64,000 bases of DNA from Bacillus cytotoxicus. GTDB lineage: Bacteria; Bacillota; Bacilli; Bacillales; Bacillaceae_G. The notes under the pieces were generated by a model that searched no databases, was not told the DNA's origin, and saw only the letters and a list, made by a program, of their open reading frames with translations. The DNA lies in contig NZ_JAMBOP010000011.1 of the NCBI RefSeq assembly GCF_023715645.1, positions 62,001-126,000 on the forward strand. The letters are read 5' to 3'. The stretch's first letter is position 1, and each line of letters begins with the position of its first letter. Positions 1 through 9,320 of the stretch are shown here, in pieces. A program made the translations under genes and the position numbers.

Positions 1-2
1 CG

Positions 3-794
3 ATATTATATGCCCTGTATATTCCTAATATTATGCTTTGTTCTGTGTTCACGAATGAGCATTTGGCAACATGTTTATTTTATTTTGCCTGTTACTTACT
101 TATACATAAGGGCTTAAGTCATTCGTATATGTGGGGAGTCGCCGCTTTTTTATTTGCTTTCAGTAATATGATTCGTCCATTAGGCTTATTTATGATTACA
201 GTTCTTGTTTTGTATCTTGCATTAGTAGAAGTTTTGCAAAGTCCAGATCGAAAAGGAATGTTGATTAGACTAGTAGGTGTCTGTGTTATATTTTATGGTG
301 TTCATTACGCAGTAAGTTATGCAATTGGAACATCAAGTAACGCGCGATACATCTTTACAAACGAAGGGTATATTCAATCTGTCCTAGTAGGAAAAAATGA
401 AAAAAAGGCAGAACAAGAGAAAAAAGAATATAATATGGATTTTATAAACAAAAAGTTAAATGAAATAGAGAAGGATCGTTTTTCTTCTATTCAAATGAGC
501 TTAGGAAATCTAAAGAAGCAAGAAATGAAAAACGCCTTAATAAAAGGTGGGTATTTTATATACATGATGATTGCAATATTTGCAGCAATTTCTATGTTAC
601 ACCTTCTAGTTCAAAAACAGGAAAATAAAAATTATATGTTGTTTCTACTCATTATTTCGAGCTATTTGTGTACAAGGTTCATGAATATGCATATTGTATA
701 TGAGAGTGCATTAGTCCCAAGTCTCCTGATATTACAAAGCTATGGGATATATATGATAAATCAATATTGTCAAAAGCTATTTTTTAAAAAGTAA
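3..794 (+). CDS. membrane glycosyltransferase, C-terminal part (cut by window edge)
   Basis: The reading frame is open from the first bases of the window, so the gene begins upstream; the first in-frame ATG (position 33) is probably internal. The visible part has about six hydrophobic segments, a TNEHLAT motif near the left edge typical of GT39/ArnT/PMT-like polyprenyl-phosphate sugar transferases, and one long hydrophilic, Lys/Glu-rich loop (roughly residues 115-175 of the visible part). It ends in a basic LFFKK tail. I infer a membrane enzyme that moves a lipid-linked sugar to a surface acceptor. The family call is tentative because most of the catalytic N-terminus is missing. A strong terminator follows directly. 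Confidence 0.55.
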   Translation: MLYALYIPNIMLCSVFTNEHLATCLFYFACYLLIHKGLSHSYMWGVAAFLFAFSNMIRPLGLFMITVLVLYLALVEVLQSPDRKGMLIRLVGVCVIFYGVHYAVSYAIGTSSNARYIFTNEGYIQSVLVGKNEKKAEQEKKEYNMDFINKKLNEIEKDRFSSIQMSLGNLKKQEMKNALIKGGYFIYMMIAIFAAISMLHLLVQKQENKNYMLFLLIISSYLCTRFMNMHIVYESALVPSLLILQSYGIYMINQYCQKLFFKK

Positions 795-845
795 AACTCC
801 TATGAGTGTGGATGTGTTTCTTCCTCACTCATAGGAGTTTTGTTT
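793..845. terminator. bidirectional rho-independent terminator
   Basis: Perfect 16-bp inverted repeat (793-808 with 826-841) with A-rich and T-rich flanks. It lies between the convergent glycosyltransferase and hemAT genes and can serve both. Confidence 0.85.
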
Positions 846-2149
846 TAACGATTTAATTCTGACATTAAATTATCAGCTGTTCGGGACATGTTTGTAGAAG
901 CATCTTCAATTGCTTTTATAGCATGTGTAATTACTTCAAGTTCACTTTCAATTTTTTGAGTTTGTTCTTTTGAATTAGACATATCTTTCACAATTTCTTC
1001 AAAGTAACTATCAGTTTCATTCATGCAATTTGTTCCGTCATAGACAAGATTATTAATTTGTTCAACAGAAGATGAAACATGCGTAATTTGTTCATTTGTT
1101 TTTTCAACAAGCTTCGTTACATTTGAAATGGACTCTTTTGTTTGCTCTGATAATTTACGAATTTCTCCTGCTACAACTGCAAATCCTTTACCAAATTCAC
1201 CGGCACGTGCAGATTCAATTGCTGCATTTAAGGCAAGTAAGTTTGTTTGATCAGCAATCGATTTTACAATATCGATAATTTCATTAATTTTTTTGGAGAT
1301 GACAAGTAGCTCTTGTGTATCTTGAATAATAGTTTGCATGCTACCTTTTATGCTTTCCATTCGCTGATTTTGAATATGAAGCTGTTGTTTTCCTTGATTT
1401 GCTTTTTGCTCCGATTGTATTGCTAGTGATGTACCTGTCTTCGCAATGTCAATTATGTTCTCTGATTGCTCTGTTAGTTGATGAATAGAAGCGTTTGTTT
1501 TTTCTGATACAATAGCAAGTTCTTGGGCAATTTGGCTGATTGCCATTTGGGCAATTTCTTTTTCTTGTTCATGTTCTTTACGAATTGCCTCATATTCATG
1601 TTCGTATGCTGTTAAAACAAGTTCCTGCTCAAGTGTAAAGAGTTTGTTTAGTACGTGCACAGCGCAGGAGAAATCATTGATTTTTGTGAATTTTTCTTCA
1701 AAAATTTTAATGATAGAACGGAATAATTCTTGATACGCAGATGTATACCATTTTCTATGTAAACCAATTTTCACGTGTCTTCGCGCAATTTGAACACGAC
1801 GTTGAATAAAGTCCTCATCAATATCTCCGCTAAATAGTTGCTCAATATGTTTTTTTAATGTTGTTTGTAATTTTTGAACGGAACTATATTTTTCAATGAT
1901 ATTTATGAGGTGTGGTTGCTTTATAATATTCTCATAGAATTTTTTTGTAATCCAATCCAATTGTTCATAAATAAAAGGTTGTAGTATTTTTACAATTTGT
2001 AAATCTTCTTTTGTTACGTGTAGCATTTCCATTTGTACAGCTAAATCGGAATCTTTAGGTACAAGAAATGTTACGGTTTTATCTTTACTTTGCTCTTTTA
2101 TACTTCTTTCTTTCGTTTGATTACTTTTCCTTTTAAAAAAACTTAACAT
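845..2149 (-). CDS. hemAT: heme-based aerotaxis transducer (globin-coupled methyl-accepting protein)
   Basis: This is a soluble oxygen sensor that signals to CheA/CheW. Residues about 30-190 form the globin sensor: FYEN (Tyr72, distal side) and RRHVKIGL (His125, aligned by eye with proximal His123 of B. subtilis HemAT). Residues about 200-434 are the MCP signalling coiled coil, with the conserved hairpin tip around [20 protein letters not shown]. There are no membrane segments. The length of 434 aa matches B. subtilis HemAT (about 432). The gene is monocistronic, with its terminator at 793-845. Nothing looks damaged. Confidence 0.9.
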   Translation of the reverse strand: MLSFFKRKSNQTKERSIKEQSKDKTVTFLVPKDSDLAVQMEMLHVTKEDLQIVKILQPFIYEQLDWITKKFYENIIKQPHLINIIEKYSSVQKLQTTLKKHIEQLFSGDIDEDFIQRRVQIARRHVKIGLHRKWYTSAYQELFRSIIKIFEEKFTKINDFSCAVHVLNKLFTLEQELVLTAYEHEYEAIRKEHEQEKEIAQMAISQIAQELAIVSEKTNASIHQLTEQSENIIDIAKTGTSLAIQSEQKANQGKQQLHIQNQRMESIKGSMQTIIQDTQELLVISKKINEIIDIVKSIADQTNLLALNAAIESARAGEFGKGFAVVAGEIRKLSEQTKESISNVTKLVEKTNEQITHVSSSVEQINNLVYDGTNCMNETDSYFEEIVKDMSNSKEQTQKIESELEVITHAIKAIEDASTNMSRTADNLMSELNR

Positions 2150-2291
2150 AATTGGTCCCCCTGTGTATGTGTCTTTCCACCTGTAAAAAACCCCTCATTA
2201 AAACGTTTCCACTATTGTTACATTGTTTATTATATCTATTTTTTTACATCTTCTCTATATTGTTATATAAAATTAGGGGGATTTATACAAT

Positions 2292-2326
2292 GTAAAAAAG
2301 AGAATTCATAGAAGAATCCTCTTTCG
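2292..2326 (-). terminator. terminator of the TRIC-like gene
   Basis: On the minus strand, AAAGAGGATTC pairs with GAATTCTCTTT (one mismatch) and is followed by a T run. It lies just downstream of the minus-strand gene ending at 2336. Confidence 0.7.
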
Positions 2327-2335
2327 TAAAATAGA

Positions 2336-2968
2336 TCAATGACCTTTATGAACTTTTGCATGTGTTTTAAAAAAGACTGGGAAATGTACATTATAGATAA
2401 AAGTTACTACACGTATCACAAATGTTACGAGTAAACAAATGTAGAAAGCTAATACATGTGATCCCATTTCGTAGGTAATAAGAAAGCTAATCGCACCTAG
2501 GATAGAGGGAATTGCATAAATTTCTTTACGAAAGACATATGGGATATCTTGAGCACACATATCACGTAAAATTCCACCACCAATACCTGTAATGACTCCC
2601 ATAGAAACAACTAAGAAAGAACCATCCATATGATGAGTAATGGCCGCATTTGCACCGATAGCGGTAAATACGCCTAAACCGACAGCATCTGAGAGCATAA
2701 TAACAACTTGTAATTTATGAATTCGCTCAAAAAACATACAAGTAAATAATGCTGCTAAGACACTAATAAGAAAGTAAATTGGTTGAACAAATGCAACTGG
2801 AGGTAAGTTTCCAATCATAATATCTCGAATGATCCCACCGCCAAGTGCTGTTGCTACAGACAAACAAAGGACACCAAATAAATCGAGTTCTTTTTTTAAA
2901 CCTACTAATGTACCAGAAATGGCAGCTGCGATAATACCGAGAAATGTAAATACATCAATTAAAAACAT
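2336..2968 (-). CDS. TRIC-like / UPF0126 (YicG family) membrane protein
   Basis: A 210-aa integral membrane protein of about seven hydrophobic segments. It is built from two related halves, each carrying the family signature: GGGIIRD in the first half and GGGILRD in the second. Bacterial relatives of eukaryotic TRIC channels have this fold and are thought to conduct cations; the ion here is unknown. The AAGGAAGGGA ribosome-binding site is well placed for the ATG at 2968. The gene is monocistronic with its own terminator. Confidence 0.85.
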   Translation of the reverse strand: MFLIDVFTFLGIIAAAISGTLVGLKKELDLFGVLCLSVATALGGGIIRDIMIGNLPPVAFVQPIYFLISVLAALFTCMFFERIHKLQVVIMLSDAVGLGVFTAIGANAAITHHMDGSFLVVSMGVITGIGGGILRDMCAQDIPYVFRKEIYAIPSILGAISFLITYEMGSHVLAFYICLLVTFVIRVVTFIYNVHFPVFFKTHAKVHKGH

Positions 2969-3201
2969 CGCTCCGATCCCTTCCTTCTAAAGATGTTCCA
3001 AGGAAAGAATATACACTAAAGTTATAAAAATAACAATTCCTGTTTCGCTACATGTAAAAAAAGCGAGAGAATAGGGAAAGAAAGCGTTTGAAAGTGTTGT
3101 TTTCGAAATAAACACAATGTATATAGGAGAAAGGTGACACCCTCAATGATTTTATGAGTCAATTAAAATCCCATCTAGTCGATTCAGAACTTATGCTATA
3201 A

Positions 3202-3390
3202 TATATAAATCCGAATTAAAAACTTGATATAAAGCCCTTTTCTTTTTAGATGGACGGGAGCGTCTGGCCATGAGTAGAAGCGGTCAGTGCCTATTTCTGC
3301 CACATGCGATATTCAAACGAAAGTAGCAGGTTACTTTTTGTTCAGTATGGCGGCGATTTGTGTGCCCAAAAGTCAAGTTGGGTTTATATA
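3202..3390 (+). repeat. MITE-like element, copy 1
   Basis: A complete copy of 189 bp. The left end TATATAAATCC is mirrored by the right end GGTTTATATA. Inside are CTGGCC...GGTCAG (hairpin 1, around 3266-3288) and AAAGTA...TACTTT (hairpin 2, around 3320-3340). It fills most of the 460-bp gap upstream of the polysaccharide gene at 3431. The rest of the gap (2969-3200) is AT-rich with nothing I can name. Confidence 0.85.
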
Positions 3391-3430
3391 GATATTTGGA
3401 ACGAGGCAATAATATTTATAGGGGGTAAAG

Positions 3431-4813
3431 ATGTTAAATCACAATAGTTTAAGTTATAAATTTGAACAATTTTTATTGATTTTTATTATATTACAACCAA
3501 TTATAGATTTACTTACATCGTTTTGTATTTTAGAGCTCAAAATCGATGCAACGGTTGGAGTGATAACACGTTTATTTGTTATGACTCTTGGTGGTATTTA
3601 TATTCTTACACAAGCCCGCATAAAAGAAAATCGAAAATATATTATATATTTAATTGGATTAGGAATTGTTCTTGGATTAGGATTTTTAAATAACAAAATG
3701 ATTAAGCATCCGATGTTACAAATGGAAGATCTTAAGTTTATAGCAAAGGCGTTATATCCATTTGTGATGATAAGTTGCTATATTCTCGTATTCAAGTCAT
3801 TAAAGACGAAAGAAACAATGCATACAAAGATGAGAAATTATATAGCATATGCAGCCCTAATTATAAATGTAACGATGGTTGCAGCTATCGCAACTGGAAC
3901 AGATTATAATAGTTATGACTATTTTAAAGAAGGTTCACGCGGCTGGTTTTTTGCTGGGAATGAACTTGGATCGATTTTAGCGATCATATGCCCAGTTGTT
4001 GTTCTATACTCTATTGAAAAAACAACAAGCTTAGCAAAAAGTTATTTTTGGATTCCGTCTCTTTTAATCATATTTTCATTGTTTGCAATTGGTACAAAAG
4101 TAGGAGCCGGAGCGATTGTTTGTACAGTTGTTATTGCCATTTTTATGTGCTTTATACAAGCATTTTTACAACGGAAAGAGTGGAATAAAAATCCATATTT
4201 GTTAAATGGTTTGATTGCAACAGTTATATTAGTAGGAGTAGCAGGATATTTTCCGTTCTCTCCAATATATAAAAATACAGGGATCCATCATAAAGTGTTT
4301 AAAGTGCAAGAGGAAGAAAGGCAACAAAAGAACCATGTTAAACAAGAGGAAACGGTAAAAGGGAAAGAAAAAGCGAAAGAAGAAGAGAAAAAGGCTGAGA
4401 CACAAGCTCTTATTTTTAGCGGACGTGAATTATTTATGCAAACATATAAAGATTTTTATAAACAAGCACCTATGTCTCAGAAATTACTTGGTATGGGGTA
4501 TGGTGGTAACCTTAAAGATGCCTCAGAACTAAAAATAATTGAGAGAGATTTCCATGATTGGTTTTATACTTTTGGAATTATCGGTTTCATTTTTCTTATG
4601 ATTCCGTTTCTATATTATGGTTTGAGAATTCTAATGGTGTTAATAACAAGGTTCCGTGAAGTATTTACAGTCAAGTACGCATTGTTAGCTGCTGGTCTTG
4701 GATTAGCATTAGGAATTGCTTTTACAGCTGGTCATGTGTTAACGGCACCAGGAGTAAGTATTTACTTTGTCGTATTATTAGCATATTTAATCGTTGATTT
4801 AGAAATAGAATAA
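3431..4813 (+). CDS. O-antigen ligase/polymerase-like polysaccharide protein
   Basis: A 460-aa multispanning protein (about 10-11 hydrophobic segments) with a large extracytoplasmic loop. That loop contains a very Lys/Glu-rich stretch (residues about 290-325) before LIFSGRELF, a layout typical of the Wzy/WaaL superfamily. It probably polymerises or ligates surface polysaccharide repeat units on the outer face of the membrane. A GT4 glycosyltransferase and a TagA/WecG-type transferase follow in the same direction, which supports a surface-glycan role. The start has the RBS AGGGGG. A terminator at 4820 and a MITE separate it from the next gene. Confidence 0.7.
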   Translation: MLNHNSLSYKFEQFLLIFIILQPIIDLLTSFCILELKIDATVGVITRLFVMTLGGIYILTQARIKENRKYIIYLIGLGIVLGLGFLNNKMIKHPMLQMEDLKFIAKALYPFVMISCYILVFKSLKTKETMHTKMRNYIAYAALIINVTMVAAIATGTDYNSYDYFKEGSRGWFFAGNELGSILAIICPVVVLYSIEKTTSLAKSYFWIPSLLIIFSLFAIGTKVGAGAIVCTVVIAIFMCFIQAFLQRKEWNKNPYLLNGLIATVILVGVAGYFPFSPIYKNTGIHHKVFKVQEEERQQKNHVKQEETVKGKEKAKEEEKKAETQALIFSGRELFMQTYKDFYKQAPMSQKLLGMGYGGNLKDASELKIIERDFHDWFYTFGIIGFIFLMIPFLYYGLRILMVLITRFREVFTVKYALLAAGLGLALGIAFTAGHVLTAPGVSIYFVVLLAYLIVDLEIE

Positions 4814-4819
4814 TGGAAA

Positions 4820-4856
4820 AATAAAAGCTAGCATGATGTTAGCTTTTATTTTTTGC
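4820..4856 (+). terminator. rho-independent terminator
   Basis: AATAAAAGCTAGCAT pairs with ATGTTAGCTTTTATT (one G-T pair) and is followed by TTTTTT. It lies just after the stop codon at 4813. Confidence 0.8.
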
Positions 4857-4858
4857 TA

Positions 4859-5057
4859 TATATAAATCCAAATTAAAAAACTAACATAAAACCCTTTTTC
4901 TTTTTAGGTGGACGAGAGCGTCTGGCCATGTGTAGGAGCATTCAGTGCCTATTTCTGCCACATGCGATGTTCAAACAAAGAGAGAAAGACGGTAGTAGAA
5001 TCTTTTTGTCTGCATAGCCGCAATCTATATATCAAAAAGTAAAAATGGATTTATATA
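4859..5057 (+). repeat. MITE-like element, copy 2
   Basis: A complete copy of about 199 bp. The terminal inverted repeats are TATATAAATCCA and TGGATTTATATA, the best-preserved pair in the window. The CTGGCC/GGTCAG stem is altered (GGAGCATTCAG in place of GGAGCGGTCAG). It lies between two polysaccharide genes. Confidence 0.88.
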
Positions 5058-5094
5058 ATAAAAATAAGAAAATATATTTAATGGAGGAAAAAAG

Positions 5095-6225
5095 ATGAAA
5101 GTGTTACATATGAATGCTGGGGCAGAAACAGGTGGCGGAAAAACGCATATTATTTCACTTTTGTCGCAATTTCCGAAAACTATGGTAGAATTGGCGGTAT
5201 TTGAAGAAGGTGCAATAGCAAGCGAGGCGAGAGCATTAGGGATAAAAGTACACGTTTTTTCACAATCATCTCGTTATGATATATCCATTCTTTCAAAAAT
5301 ACGTTCTTTTATTAATGAAGAAGGTTTTGATATTGTTCATACACACGGTGCAAGGGCCAACTTTTATCTTTCTTTATTAAGAAGAAAGATAAATGCCAAA
5401 TGGGTTACAACTATTCATAGTGATCCAACGCTAGATTTCATGCAAGGTGGTTTAAAAGGTTGGGTTTTTACAAAATTAAATTTACGTTCGTTTAAGAAAG
5501 TTGATTTATTTTTTGCTATTACAGAGCGTTTTAAGATGAATACGGTAACGCTAGGTGTTCCAGAAGAGAAAATTTGTACAATCTATAACGGAATTGAATA
5601 TGATCGTACGCCAGCAAATCCTTATGATGTAAAGGCGAGTTTTGGGATACAAGAAGATGTATTTACAGCAATTCAAGTAGCCCGTTTACATCCTGTTAAA
5701 GGGCATGAAATATTATTTGAAGCATTGCAAAACGTAACAATTCCTAAAATGAAAGTGCTGTTACTTGGTGATGGGCCCATTGAGAATGAATTAAAAGAAA
5801 CAGTGAAACAAAAAGGGTTAGAAGATAAAGTTCTATTTTTGGGACATCGTGAAGATGCAAAGAATTTATATGCCGCAGCGCATATCAATTTATTAACATC
5901 GTATAGTGAAAGTTTCCCTCTTGTTTTATTAGAAGGCGCGAATCAACATTTAACTTCTATTGCTACAGATGTCGGTGATATGTCACAACTGATTGTTGAT
6001 GATACATATGGTTGGATTATTCCAATTGGTGATGCGACGGCGCTTACTCGTGCATTAGAAGGGGCATATGAAAAGTGGAGAAATGGTGAATTAGTAGAGA
6101 TGGGTGAGCGTTTATACACCCATGCATCTTCTCATTTTTCATTACGGAATTTATATGAAAATACGTATGAAGCGTATGAGAAGGTTTTGTCTGGCAGTAA
6201 TGAATATGCAGAAGTAAGAGGTTAG
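5095..6225 (+). CDS. GT4-family glycosyltransferase
   Basis: A 376-aa soluble GT-B glycosyltransferase. The N-terminal domain opens with KVLHMNAGAETGGGKTH, a glycine-rich donor/acceptor loop. The C-terminal domain has ARLHPVKGH (nucleotide-sugar side) and an E-x7-E type motif region, SESFPLVLLEGANQ, that binds the donor nucleotide. It probably adds a sugar to a lipid-linked surface-glycan precursor on the cytoplasmic face. GGAGGAAAAAAG precedes the ATG. The tagA-like gene follows 48 bp downstream with no terminator, so the two are probably co-transcribed. Confidence 0.85.
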   Translation: MKVLHMNAGAETGGGKTHIISLLSQFPKTMVELAVFEEGAIASEARALGIKVHVFSQSSRYDISILSKIRSFINEEGFDIVHTHGARANFYLSLLRRKINAKWVTTIHSDPTLDFMQGGLKGWVFTKLNLRSFKKVDLFFAITERFKMNTVTLGVPEEKICTIYNGIEYDRTPANPYDVKASFGIQEDVFTAIQVARLHPVKGHEILFEALQNVTIPKMKVLLLGDGPIENELKETVKQKGLEDKVLFLGHREDAKNLYAAAHINLLTSYSESFPLVLLEGANQHLTSIATDVGDMSQLIVDDTYGWIIPIGDATALTRALEGAYEKWRNGELVEMGERLYTHASSHFSLRNLYENTYEAYEKVLSGSNEYAEVRG

Positions 6226-6273
6226 ACGAATCGGTAGTGGAAAAATATATTTGAAATAGAGAGGATTGTAAAT

Positions 6274-7014
6274 ATGGCAGTGCAAACAGTTGATATTTTA
6301 GGTGTGCCCTTCTCAACAATGACAATGGAAGAAACAGTTCGATATGTAATGCAGCAGCTGGAACAAGAGCGAGAGAATACGTTTCAAGTTGTAACGGCCA
6401 ATCCTGAAATTGTGATGTGTGCCAAAAAGGATGCTACGTTTCAGCAAACGCTTATGCAAGTAGATCTTATTACACCAGATGGGATTGGTGTTGTAAAGGC
6501 AAGTGGCATGCTAGGAACACCGTTAAAGGAACGAGTGGCAGGTTTTGATTTCATGTGCAATTTATTTGAAAGATTATCACAAGAAAAGAAAACTGTATCT
6601 GTCTTTTTGCTTGGAGCAAAGCCACACGTTATCGAAAGAGCAGCTCAAACTTTAACAGAAAGATATGCAGCTGTATCTATTGTTGGCGCGCAAGATGGAT
6701 ACTTTAAACAAGGGAAGGAAGAAGAAATTATTGCACGTATTCAAGAAGTGAAGCCAGATATCCTACTAGTGGCACTTGGATTTCCGAGACAGGAAAACTT
6801 TATTCAAAATAATAAACATCGTTTACAAGTAAAAGTAGCTGTTGGCGTTGGTGGTAGCTTTGATGTTTGGGCAGGAGAAGTAAAGCGTGCCCCGAGATGG
6901 ATTCAAGCTATTCACTTAGAGTGGTTTTATCGTTTGTGTAGCAATCCAACGCGCTGGCGTCGTCAACTTGTATTAGTTGAATTTTTAAAAGAGGTTGTTC
7001 GGTCGAAAAAGTAG
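6274..7014 (+). CDS. tagA: WecG/TagA/CpsF family glycosyltransferase
   Basis: A 246-aa GT26 enzyme. Visible family motifs are TANPEIVM, TPDGIGVV with its catalytic-type Asp, LKERVAGFDF, and LVALGFPRQENFI. TagA/TarA add ManNAc to GlcNAc-PP-undecaprenol at the start of wall teichoic acid linkage-unit synthesis. In the B. cereus group the homologue may act on another secondary cell-wall polymer, so the symbol names the family rather than a proven product. The C-terminal region is basic (RAPRWIQAIHLEW and onward) and fits peripheral membrane binding. Its stop codon is inside the terminator hairpin. Confidence 0.8.
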   Translation: MAVQTVDILGVPFSTMTMEETVRYVMQQLEQERENTFQVVTANPEIVMCAKKDATFQQTLMQVDLITPDGIGVVKASGMLGTPLKERVAGFDFMCNLFERLSQEKKTVSVFLLGAKPHVIERAAQTLTERYAAVSIVGAQDGYFKQGKEEEIIARIQEVKPDILLVALGFPRQENFIQNNKHRLQVKVAVGVGGSFDVWAGEVKRAPRWIQAIHLEWFYRLCSNPTRWRRQLVLVEFLKEVVRSKK

Positions 7015-7032
7015 CGAAATATCGCTACTTTT
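7007..7032 (+). terminator. terminator overlapping the tagA stop codon
   Basis: AAAGTAGCGA pairs perfectly with TCGCTACTTT around the loop AATA and is followed by a T run. The UAG stop lies in the left arm. Confidence 0.85.
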
Positions 7033-7140
7033 TTTTGAAAAAATCTCTTTGTAGGAGTCACCTATGGCCATGTATGAGGTGTTTTTTTGTGGAAATGATA
7101 AGAATCATATGCGGGATAAATTGTTTTACTTATATGGTAT

Positions 7141-7173
7141 ACACGTGTAAAATATAATGTAAAGACACCTGTA
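7141..7173 (+). promoter_or_regulatory. candidate operator of the niacin transporter (two ACAC(G/C)TGTA repeats)
   Basis: ACACGTGTA (7141-7149) and ACACCTGTA (7165-7173) are direct repeats 24 bp apart that flank a TATAAT -10 hexamer (7153-7158). A repressor bound here would block transcription of the downstream transporter. NiaR, the nicotinate-responsive repressor, is the natural candidate from the family of the gene, but I cannot confirm the motif. Confidence 0.4.
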
Positions 7174-7189
7174 TTGAGGAGGGCGTGTG

Positions 7190-8389
7190 GTGGGAACAAT
7201 TAAAGAAATCTCAAATCGAAAGCTTCTCGGAATTGCTGGGCTTGGTTGGTTATTTGATGCAATGGATGTTGGGATTCTTTCGTTTATTATTGCTGCTTTG
7301 CAAAAAGAATGGCACCTTAGTGCAGGGCAGATGGGATGGATTGGTAGTATTAACTCCATCGGAATGGCAGTCGGAGCACTCATATTTGGGATATTAGCGG
7401 ATAAAATCGGTCGAAAACCTGTGTTTATTATTACATTATTATTATTTTCTGTTGGAAGCGGGTTAACAGCTTTATCAACAACATTAACTGTGTTTCTTAT
7501 CCTTCGTTTTTGTATAGGAATGGGGCTTGGAGGAGAGCTTCCTGTTGCCTCAACACTTGTATCTGAAAGTGTTGCAGCGCATGAGCGTGGCAAAATCGTT
7601 GTCTTGTTAGAAAGCTTTTGGGCTGGTGGTTGGTTAATAGCTGCTCTCATTTCATATTTTATTATTCCAACATATGGTTGGCAAACGGCGATGGTGTTAA
7701 GTGCACTTCCAGCTTTTTATGCACTATATTTACGATGGAGTTTACCTGATTCACCGCAATTTCAAAAAGTAAAACAAAAGCAATCTGTATTTTCAAACAT
7801 AAAGGCCGTTTGGTCAGGGGAGTACAGACGAGCGACTGTTATGCTTTGGATTTTATGGTTTTGTGTTGTATTTTCATATTATGGAATGTTTCTTTGGCTT
7901 CCGAGTGTGTTAGTGCTAAAAGGATTTAGTTTAATTAAAAGCTTTCAATATGTGTTGATTATGACATTTGCACAGCTTCCAGGTTATTTTACAGCTGCTT
8001 GGTTTATTGAACGTTTTGGCCGGAAGTTTGTGTTAATCACATACTTACTTGGAACAGCGTGTAGTGCATATTTCTTTGGGGCGGCAAATTCATTGATCAC
8101 GCTAATGATTGCAGGAATGTTGCTTTCATTCTTTAATTTAGGGGCTTGGGGAGCATTATATGCATATACACCGGAGCAGTATCCAACCGTTATTCGTGGC
8201 ACCGGAGCTGGGATGGCGGCAGCATTTGGCCGCATCGGTGGTATTTTAGGACCATTATTAGTTGGTTATCTCGTCGCTACGCATGCTTCTCTTTCTTATA
8301 TTTTTACAATCTTTTGTGCAGCCATTATAATTGGTGTTCTTGCTGTACTTGTGCTAGGACAGGAAACAAAACAACGAGAATTAGTGTAA
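7190..8389 (+). CDS. niaP: MFS transporter, NiaP-like (niacin) family
   Basis: A 12-helix major facilitator of about 399 aa. It contains WLFDAMDVGILSF, ADKIGRKP (loop 2-3 signature) and RFCIGMGLGGELPVAS (helix 5 signature), as in the sugar/metabolite-type transporters that include B. subtilis NiaP (YceI). The likely substrate is nicotinate or nicotinamide taken up for NAD synthesis. Two adjacent GTG codons (7187, 7190) could start it; AGGAGG at 7177-7182 is better spaced for 7190. Substrate assignment rests on overall resemblance and the possible NiaR operator upstream. Confidence 0.72.
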   Translation: MGTIKEISNRKLLGIAGLGWLFDAMDVGILSFIIAALQKEWHLSAGQMGWIGSINSIGMAVGALIFGILADKIGRKPVFIITLLLFSVGSGLTALSTTLTVFLILRFCIGMGLGGELPVASTLVSESVAAHERGKIVVLLESFWAGGWLIAALISYFIIPTYGWQTAMVLSALPAFYALYLRWSLPDSPQFQKVKQKQSVFSNIKAVWSGEYRRATVMLWILWFCVVFSYYGMFLWLPSVLVLKGFSLIKSFQYVLIMTFAQLPGYFTAAWFIERFGRKFVLITYLLGTACSAYFFGAANSLITLMIAGMLLSFFNLGAWGALYAYTPEQYPTVIRGTGAGMAAAFGRIGGILGPLLVGYLVATHASLSYIFTIFCAAIIIGVLAVLVLGQETKQRELV

Positions 8390-8422
8390 TGAAAAGGAAG
8401 CGGTGGATAGCTTCCTTTTCAT
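8390..8422 (+). terminator. hairpin after niaP
   Basis: TGAAAAGGAAGC (8390-8401) pairs perfectly with GCTTCCTTTTCA (8410-8421). The niaP stop codon overlaps the left arm. The trailing T run is weak. Confidence 0.6.
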
Positions 8423-8544
8423 GGTTTTCTGACAAAAACATGGTATATTTGATAGAAAAATGGCCTGTAAAAAGGGATTATCTCTAAAAAAGCGAATGTA
8501 TACAACAAGATGTATGGACAAAAGGATTGGGTGGTTGGGCAGAC

Positions 8545-9261
8545 ATGAAAATTTTAATTGTAAATGAGCGAGATGAAAACAGAGGAAAATTAATAGACTT
8601 TTTCACAGAACATGTAAATAATTTGGAATGCTTTGAAGCAAAAACGGGGATGCAATCACTGCAACTAGCGAAAAAGCATACACCAAATTTTATTTTTTTA
8701 GATACGCATTTACCAGACGGAACAGGATTTGAAGTTGCAGGATTGCTGCGCCAATTAATGTTAAGCACAAAATTTATATTTACAGGAAACGATATAACAG
8801 AAGCGATTAAATCATTTCGTTTCCATGCTTTCTATTATTTATTACAACCATTTGAACAGGAGGACTTGCAATTTTTGTTGCATAGTATGGAGCAAGAAAA
8901 AATAAAGCAAGGGAAGAATCGATTGCGAAGGCTTCCAATCGAGAGTCATGAAGGAATTACATATATTCCTCCTGATGATATTGTATACATAAGTAAGAAT
9001 AAAGAAAATAAAACAGTTTCTATTTATACAAACAATAATCAATATATTTCTACATATACATTACAAGAATTAGAAGGTAAGTTAGCCGCACATGATTTTT
9101 TACGTGTGCATAAAAGTTATCTTATTAATGTTATTTATGTAAAAGAATTAAAGCCTTATTATAACGGGACGTATAATTTATATTTGGAAAAGTATGACAA
9201 TCAACCAATCCCTGTTAGTCGTAACTATGTAAAACGACTTCGAAATAAAATTGAATTGTAG
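8545..9261 (+). CDS. LytTR-family response regulator with degenerate receiver
   Basis: A 238-aa protein: receiver domain (residues 1-115) and a C-terminal LytTR DNA-binding domain (about 130-238) with the typical FLRVHKSYLIN and PVSRNYVKRLR. Asp53 (FLDTHLPDGTG), the phosphorylation site, is present. The acidic pair near residues 7-8 is Asn-Glu (VNERDENR) and the conserved Lys of the KPF motif is Gln100 (LLQPF). No histidine kinase is adjacent. The gene precedes cstA, and LytTR regulators are known to control CstA-type pyruvate transporters in other bacteria, so cstA is the probable target. ATG 8545 is chosen because the upstream TTG at 8527 abuts its own RBS. Confidence 0.8.
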   Translation: MKILIVNERDENRGKLIDFFTEHVNNLECFEAKTGMQSLQLAKKHTPNFIFLDTHLPDGTGFEVAGLLRQLMLSTKFIFTGNDITEAIKSFRFHAFYYLLQPFEQEDLQFLLHSMEQEKIKQGKNRLRRLPIESHEGITYIPPDDIVYISKNKENKTVSIYTNNNQYISTYTLQELEGKLAAHDFLRVHKSYLINVIYVKELKPYYNGTYNLYLEKYDNQPIPVSRNYVKRLRNKIEL

Positions 9262-9320
9262 CAGGTTATAGAATAATTTGGTCATGTTAAATCAGAAAAC
9301 ATTCATCATAAGGAGTGTCG

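Noticed and set aside
2198-2212. CcpA cre site upstream of hemAT (TGGAAACGTTTTAA on the minus strand)
   Set aside because: Two mismatches, including a core flank, and no supporting context.
7126-7650. 174-aa minus-strand ORF rich in Ile, Pro and Asn
   Set aside because: It is antisense to niaP, has shadow-like composition and no RBS.
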